Below, in pieces: positions 7,538 through 11,984 of a stretch of 11,984 nt of DNA. Under the pieces are notes generated by a model. That model was not told where the DNA came from and ran no database searches. It was given only the letters and a program-made list of their open reading frames with translations. The translations under genes were made by a program, and so were the position numbers. This DNA comes from an uncultured Clostridia bacterium (lineage in GTDB: Bacteria > Bacillota_A > Clostridia > TANB77 > CAG-508), in contig CANQXO010000036.1 in the NCBI GenBank assembly GCA_947627825.1, forward strand, positions 1-11,984, given 5' to 3'. The stretch's first letter is position 1. Each line of letters begins with the position of its first letter.

Positions 7538-10500
7538 AAGTGGTAAATTGGAAAAAGTGAAAAAAGTCGCAACAGGAATGGAACGTTATTTTGGAGGTAC
7601 CGTAGAATTAAATTCCGTTGCTTCAACAAGCGATGGAGGCTTTATAGTAGGAGGAAATTTTTCAGGTGCATGTATTAATATAGATAATGTAACATTAGAA
7701 GGTGGTGCGAATATAGAGGAATATGCTAGCGGAAAGGGTGTTATAATAAAGTATTCAAAAAAACTAGATGTAGAATATGTAACAGCATTTAGTTCGAAAG
7801 GAGAAACAACATTCAATCCTGAAGAGGAAATACGTATAATAGAAAACTGTACCATTAATGCAGTAGCAGAGGAAAATGGAGGAAAAATATTAGTTGGTAA
7901 GGTATTATCTGAAAATGAATTAACTGAATATGGATTTAATTTAATTAAAGAAAAAGCCTCATTAATAGAAGCATATGGAGAAATGGGAGTAGCAGAGGTA
8001 CAAGAATTAACAGTAGAAAATAAGTTAAAAGAATTTAAAATAACAACAGAAGTAGAAGAAGTAAATGGAGAAAAAGGAGGAGAAATTACAGGAGAAGGGA
8101 AAAGACCATATAAAACAGTAAAATATGATGAAACATATGGAGAAAAAGAAGAAGAGTATATTATAATGAAACCACAAGAAGGCTATGACTTGGCTAAAGT
8201 AACTATAAATGGAGAAACAACAGAAAATTATGAAAAACAACAAGACGGAAGTTATAAATTATTACCATTATTAAATGTAAAAGAAAACAAACATATAGTA
8301 GTAACATATATTAAACCAAATAGCAAATTTACAATAAAGAAAGTTGGCGAAGATGATAAACCATTAGCGGGTGCTAAATTTAGAATAGAGCAAAGAGAAC
8401 AAAGAGAAGAACCTGTAGATGTAATAGAAAATATAGTTCAAAATGAGAAAGAATATACTGTACCAGATAAAAATAATGAAATATCAGAACAAACACTTGA
8501 AGAGATGGTTGGAAACGGACCTAAATATTTAAATGAAAAGCAAGAAGAAGTAGAGTATGTATTTAATGAAAATCATGAAAGTTCAGAATACTATTTTGTA
8601 CAAGATGAAAATCACGCATATGAACCAACAAACAGTGTAAATTACGAAGGTAATAGTGAAAAAGATTTAACCGATACAACAGCTCATTCATATTTTGAAA
8701 TAGATTTAACTACTGATGAATATAAAAATAAAGAATATGTAGTAGTGGTAAATGCAAGAGTGTCAAGTGAAGAATATGGTGATTATGGTTATGTAACAAT
8801 AACACAAACTGAAGATATGCCATACGATTGGGATGAAGATGGACGATTTATGTATATATCAGGTGAAGTTCAATCTAAAGATTATACATCAATGTTATTA
8901 GAAGGAGGACAAAAGTATTATCTACATTTAGGTTATTATAAAAATTATAGTGATGATGTAGGGGAAGATAAAGTAGTTATAAATAGCATAAAATTGTATA
9001 GTGCAACTTCAGTATCATACAATTTTGAAGAGCAACAAATAGAGGGTGAAGATAAAAAATATGTTTCAACAAATACAGAAGAATATACAATAGCAAGTTC
9101 ATATATGCCAATAAATTTAGAAGAATATAGTGGTCAAACTGTAGCTTTAGTGGTAAATGCAGAAATTTCATCTCAAGAATATGCTGTTTCGGGATTTGCA
9201 GTAATTACAGATACAACCGATAGACCAGAAAATTCTTATAAGGGAACAACTGTTATAAAAGAAATTTCTGGCAAAATTCAAGCAAAAGATTATACAGTAA
9301 TGTTAGAAGGTGGTACAAAGTACTATTTGCATTTTGTATATCAAAGAAATAATAGTGGAAATGGGGGAACAGATAACTTTACAATAAATAGCGTAAAAGT
9401 CTATGAAACAAAGCAAGAAAATTGTAATTTTAATGTAGAAACGGTGCAAAATGGCGAAACAACAACTACAAAATATGTATCAAACAATCAAGGATATGCA
9501 AATACACAAGCACAAGCATATGTGAAAATTAATTTAACAGGCTATGAAGGAAAATATGATGTAATAGTAAACGCAGAAATATCTAGTGAAAAGTATGGAG
9601 ACTATGGATATGCAGTAATATCACAGTCAGCAGAAGAGGTAGATATATATGATAACTTTATAGAAATATCAGGAGACAAAACAGCACAAAACTATGTAAC
9701 AACAGTAGATGGAGAAGCAGAGTATTATTTACATTTTATATATCAAAAAGATGCCAATACAGATGGGGGAACTGATACATTTACAATAAATGATATAAAA
9801 GTAGTACTAAACGGAGATCATTTATATAAAACAGAAGTAACAACAGATAATTTAGGTCAGGCAATATTATCATTGCCAACAGATCCTACACCAATATATG
9901 ATATAACAGAAATAGAATCTCCAGATGGATATGAAATAGAACAAAATGTAAAAGAATATGAAATGCAAAATGAAGAAACAAATGAAATAATATTTGAGGA
10001 TGTAAAGAAACCAAAATTAATAGTACATCATTATAAAGATGGAACAGGTGTAGACGATATTGAAGCATTTCCAGTAGCGGATGATGAAATATATTATGGA
10101 ACATCAAAACGAACAGATGGAAAATATCAGGAATATGAAACAAAGCCAAAGACGGATTTAAATAAATATACATTAGTCGAAAGCAAAATTCCAGATAATT
10201 GGAAAGGTACATATGATCCTCAAAATATGAATGATCAGGGAGAGATAATAGTAACATATTATTATACAGATAGAAAAATACCATTAACAGTACATCATTA
10301 CACAGAAGGAACGACAAATGGTGTTCTGCTAAAAACTGGAACAAATGCTAAAGATAAAGTAACGCAAGGAACGGAAGGTCAAGAGTATAATACATCTGCA
10401 TTAAGTGAAGATGAATTAAGCGAAAAATATAAATTAGTAAATACACCATCAAATGCAAGTGGGGAATATCAATATCCTGAAGTTGAAGTAACATACGAAT

Positions 10501-11840
10501 ATAGATTAAAAACATATGAAATAACAACAAAAGTAAAACTACATGAGGAGACAGATTCTTTAGGAGAACCAAAGCAAGTGGCAGGAGGAAGTATTTTAGG
10601 AGAAAAGGATACACCATATGAAACAGTAGAACATGGAGAAAGTAATACAAGAGATATAATAGCAACACCAGAAGAAAATTATCAAGTAAAAGATGTAGAA
10701 GTAAATGGAAAGAAATTAAAGAGTATAAAAATAAATGGAGTACAAGTAGAAGAAGGTCAATATACAGTAGATGAAAAAACAGGAGCAGTAACCTTAAATA
10801 GAATAAACAATATAACACAAAATCAAGAAATAGAAGTGGAATTCGAAAAAATTCCAGCAGAAGTTATAGTAAATCATTATATCTATGATGAAAGCTTGGA
10901 AGAGCCACGTACAACAAATAAAGTACATTTAGCAGATGGAACAGAAGCACCAGAGCAAAGGATTACAGGAACAATAGGAGATATATATGGAACTAGTGTA
11001 TTAAAAAATATACCAAGCAAATATAAATTATATGAAGAACCTGCAAATAGCAGTGGAACAATGACAAAGCTACCAATACATGTAAATTACTATTATATAG
11101 AAAACGGTGTTGGAATAACACAAAGTATAACAAAAAATGGAACACAAATAATAACTTCAAAAGATGAAGAAATAAATTATAAAATAAAATATACAGCAAG
11201 TGTAGAAAATTATATAGGAAATGTAGAAATAACAATAACAGATACATTACCATATAAACTGGATGAAGAAAAAATGCAAGAAGCATATAGTAAAGTGCAT
11301 CCAGATAGTCAAGCAGAAAATTGGTTAGAAGAAATGCTAAATGGAGGACAATATAATGCAGATGCAAGAACAATAACATGGACATATAAAGAAGGTGCAA
11401 TAGATAAAGCAGAAGAGGAAAGAATAATAAACATAGAAAAAGATATAATTGTAATCTTTGAAGGTGTAAATATAAATGAAACAATTATTACAAATACAGT
11501 AAAAGGAAGTATATATTTAGATGCAACAGAGCAATTTGAAACAACAGAAGATGTAACATATGAAACACAAACTCAATATGTAAAGAATATAAAAGTAACT
11601 AAAACATGGCATCATGGAACAAATATAGATGAAAGACCAAGCAAAATACAAATAATTTTAAAGAATGGGGAACAAGAAGTAAGAAGAGAAGTAATAGGAA
11701 CAGAAAATAATTGGACATACATATTTACAAATTTACCAAAATATGATGAAGAAACAGGAGAAGAAATACAATATACTGTAGAAGAAAAGGCAATAGAAGG
11801 TGAAGAAAAACTATTGGAATATTACAAAAAAGAAGAGTAA
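7503..11840 (+). CDS. Giant cell-surface protein, last part: propeller end, split SpaA domain with three inserted repeats, MucBP-like domains, terminal Cna_B
   Basis: 1445 codons from a TTG with no RBS; the frame is open only from 7500, and the first residues (SGGVIIQYNKSGKLE) are mid-repeat, so the start is probably artificial. Order by residue: last two propeller repeats (1-135); an ITT-type domain (177-270: KITTEV...GGEI...PYKTVKY...VTINGE); first half of a SpaA-like domain (273-297: FTIKKVGEDDKPLAGAKFRIEQ); three repeats of about 135 residues (364-501, 506-638, 641-771); second half of the SpaA domain (773-821: TTDNLGQAILSLP...YDITEIESPDGYEI); two MucBP-like domains (838-924 and 927-1001, each starting VHHY and ending VTYYY or VTYEY); a second ITT-type domain (1004-1116); a third MucBP-like domain (1119-1200); a DUF11/adhesin-type beta-sandwich (1202-1355, ITDTLPY); and a Cna_B domain from 1362 with its reactive-type Lys1367 (VTKTW). 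The Cna_B stops at EYYKKEE, before the expected Asn strand. There is no LPXTG-like motif or C-terminal membrane segment. Likely role: extracellular, mucin- or glycan-directed adhesion. Confidence 0.8.
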   Translation: MMSGGVIIQYNKSGKLEKVKKVATGMERYFGGTVELNSVASTSDGGFIVGGNFSGACINIDNVTLEGGANIEEYASGKGVIIKYSKKLDVEYVTAFSSKGETTFNPEEEIRIIENCTINAVAEENGGKILVGKVLSENELTEYGFNLIKEKASLIEAYGEMGVAEVQELTVENKLKEFKITTEVEEVNGEKGGEITGEGKRPYKTVKYDETYGEKEEEYIIMKPQEGYDLAKVTINGETTENYEKQQDGSYKLLPLLNVKENKHIVVTYIKPNSKFTIKKVGEDDKPLAGAKFRIEQREQREEPVDVIENIVQNEKEYTVPDKNNEISEQTLEEMVGNGPKYLNEKQEEVEYVFNENHESSEYYFVQDENHAYEPTNSVNYEGNSEKDLTDTTAHSYFEIDLTTDEYKNKEYVVVVNARVSSEEYGDYGYVTITQTEDMPYDWDEDGRFMYISGEVQSKDYTSMLLEGGQKYYLHLGYYKNYSDDVGEDKVVINSIKLYSATSVSYNFEEQQIEGEDKKYVSTNTEEYTIASSYMPINLEEYSGQTVALVVNAEISSQEYAVSGFAVITDTTDRPENSYKGTTVIKEISGKIQAKDYTVMLEGGTKYYLHFVYQRNNSGNGGTDNFTINSVKVYETKQENCNFNVETVQNGETTTTKYVSNNQGYANTQAQAYVKINLTGYEGKYDVIVNAEISSEKYGDYGYAVISQSAEEVDIYDNFIEISGDKTAQNYVTTVDGEAEYYLHFIYQKDANTDGGTDTFTINDIKVVLNGDHLYKTEVTTDNLGQAILSLPTDPTPIYDITEIESPDGYEIEQNVKEYEMQNEETNEIIFEDVKKPKLIVHHYKDGTGVDDIEAFPVADDEIYYGTSKRTDGKYQEYETKPKTDLNKYTLVESKIPDNWKGTYDPQNMNDQGEIIVTYYYTDRKIPLTVHHYTEGTTNGVLLKTGTNAKDKVTQGTEGQEYNTSALSEDELSEKYKLVNTPSNASGEYQYPEVEVTYEYRLKTYEITTKVKLHEETDSLGEPKQVAGGSILGEKDTPYETVEHGESNTRDIIATPEENYQVKDVEVNGKKLKSIKINGVQVEEGQYTVDEKTGAVTLNRINNITQNQEIEVEFEKIPAEVIVNHYIYDESLEEPRTTNKVHLADGTEAPEQRITGTIGDIYGTSVLKNIPSKYKLYEEPANSSGTMTKLPIHVNYYYIENGVGITQSITKNGTQIITSKDEEINYKIKYTASVENYIGNVEITITDTLPYKLDEEKMQEAYSKVHPDSQAENWLEEMLNGGQYNADARTITWTYKEGAIDKAEEERIINIEKDIIVIFEGVNINETIITNTVKGSIYLDATEQFETTEDVTYETQTQYVKNIKVTKTWHHGTNIDERPSKIQIILKNGEQEVRREVIGTENNWTYIFTNLPKYDEETGEEIQYTVEEKAIEGEEKLLEYYKKEE
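8592..9815 (+). repeat. Three tandem ~135-residue beta-sandwich-like repeats
   Basis: Copies lie at about 8592-9005, 9018-9416 and 9423-9815. Shared landmarks in order: KYVS-type lead-in, (Y/S)xxINL or FEIDL, VxVNAEISSEEYGDYGYAxIT, a variable loop, ISGxxxxKDYTxML(E)GG, KYYLHFxYxKN, GGTDxFTINSIKVY. The second copy diverges at the DYGY site (AVSGF). The alternation of strands and the YYLHF core suggest a carbohydrate-binding-module-like sandwich, but I cannot assign it to a named family. Confidence 0.75.
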
Positions 11841-11866
11841 TTTCGAAAATTGTTAACACCATTTAA
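11837..11866 (+). other. Out-of-frame remnant matching the last strand of the terminal Cna_B domain
   Basis: Just past EYYKKEE, the frame shifted by one base reads VISKIVNTI then TAA (11864-11866). Cna_B domains normally end in a strand of the form I-x-N-T, whose Asn forms the isopeptide bond with the VTK lysine. An A6 run at 11826-11831 lies immediately upstream; one extra A there would join the frames. The match is short, so chance is possible. Confidence 0.35.
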
Positions 11867-11879
11867 AAATATATCAAAA

Positions 11880-11916
11880 AAATACCTTATGAAATAATGT
11901 TTTTCATAAGGTATTT
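11880..11916. terminator. Perfect 15-bp hairpin, probable two-way terminator
   Basis: AAATACCTTATGAAA (11880-11894) pairs without mismatch with TTTCATAAGGTATTT (11902-11916) around a 7-base loop. It lies 40 bases after the stop of the surface locus. On the plus strand the right arm runs into TTTAAATTT. On the minus strand the stem is followed by a T run (complement of the A run at 11876-11880). The layout fits shared termination of two convergent genes. Confidence 0.7.
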
Positions 11917-11937
11917 AAATTTCCCCTGTTATAATAT

Positions 11938-11984
11938 TTATTTATCACTAGTAACAGCTTCTTCTAAAGAAGAGGTACAATGTG
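11938..11984 (-). CDS. Possible 3' end of a convergent gene, product unknown
   Basis: Read on the minus strand, the last bases of the window give HCTSSLEEAVTSDK followed by TAA (complement of TTA at 11938-11940), open to the right edge. The stop lies 21 bases beyond the hairpin, where a convergent gene should end. Only 14 codons are visible, too few to show that it is coding or to name a family. Confidence 0.35.
   Translation of the reverse strand, partial: HCTSSLEEAVTSDK

Larger units (their letters stand above)
5298..7905 (+). repeat. Array of 14 propeller-type repeats spread over three reading frames
   Basis: Copies of the xDGGYIIxGxF strand number one at the end of the 1071-5399 frame, eleven in 5402-7537, and two at the start of 7503-11840 (SDGGFIVGGNF and the worn EENGGKILVGKV). 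Between them lie 13 copies of an IIKY-like strand followed by LEW/VEW/VDW. The array begins with a half unit (VEWVKTI), as expected when a propeller is closed by strands from both ends. Fourteen units would suit two seven-bladed propellers; the blade grouping is inference. Confidence 0.7.
802..11840 (+). other. Composite locus: one ancestral giant adhesin gene in four frames
   Basis: The four frames 802-927, 1071-5399, 5402-7537 and 7503-11840 follow each other with overlaps or gaps of a few bases. Only the first has an RBS, only the junction with the second encodes a membrane segment, and the propeller array and its individual repeats run straight across the second-third and third-fourth junctions. 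Joined, they give roughly 3,680 residues. The three joins need: one extra G (or a -1 slip) at 909-916; replacement of about 13-16 missing bases near 5382; and loss of one or gain of two bases near 7508. Whether the gene is switchable, decayed or mis-sequenced cannot be told from one sequence. Confidence 0.7.

Noticed and set aside
5298..9815. CRISPR-like or transposon repeats
   Set aside because: All repeats are protein-coding, in frame and variably diverged, with periods of about 150-190 or 400 bases. There are no spacers, terminal inverted repeats or target duplications.
1252..11484. Many minus-strand open frames rich in Leu, Phe, His and Tyr
   Set aside because: They are antisense shadows of A-rich coding repeats, with biased composition and no start signals; the plus strand explains the same bases with recognisable domains.
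11880..11916. A miniature transposable element based on the perfect inverted repeat
   Set aside because: Too short, with a 7-base loop and no flanking duplication seen. Terminator between convergent genes is the simpler reading.

Overview
The window is very AT-rich, uses the standard genetic code and strongly prefers A-ending codons. With its sortase-pilin-type (SpaA/Cna_B) and MucBP surface domains, this points to a low-GC Bacillota, most likely an uncultured gut clostridium. That placement is inference from composition and domain content; there is no rRNA or other marker.

Layout. (1) 1-509: the 3' end of an Rpn-family (PD-(D/E)XK) nuclease gene cut by the left edge, with a possible terminator at 547-601. 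(2) 510-801: a mostly featureless AT-rich gap ending in a strong GGAGG ribosome binding site. (3) 802-11840: one enormous surface-protein locus on the plus strand, readable only as four successive frames: a 41-codon opening frame (802-927), then 1071-5399, 5402-7537 and 7503-11840. (4) 11880-11916: a perfect 15-bp inverted repeat that looks like a two-way terminator. (5) 11938-11984: the possible 3' end of a convergent minus-strand gene.

The surface locus appears to be one ancestral gene of about 3,680 codons. In order it encodes a Lys-rich cytoplasmic tail, one membrane segment, about 900 residues of unrecognised beta-rich ectodomain, four SpaA/Cna-like domains, 14 beta-propeller-type repeats, an ITT-type domain of unknown function, a SpaA-like domain split by three inserted ~135-residue repeats, two MucBP-like domains, a second ITT-type domain, a third MucBP-like domain, an adhesin-type beta-sandwich and a final incomplete Cna_B domain. 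The 14 propeller repeats are divided 1/11/2 among the three long frames, which is the best evidence that the frames belong together.

The most notable feature is a run of eight G (909-916) in an otherwise A/T-dominated gene. It lies between the only good start site (ATG 802 with GGAGG) and the membrane anchor. As written, the frame closes at 927. One extra G, loss of two G, or a -1 slip on G-GGG-GGG would join the start to the anchor and the 1442-codon body. This is the layout of a phase-variable contingency locus or a slippage-controlled gene. A homopolymer sequencing error, or decay of the gene, would look the same here. The further breaks near 5382, 7508 and 11831 make decay or assembly error a serious alternative for the locus as a whole.
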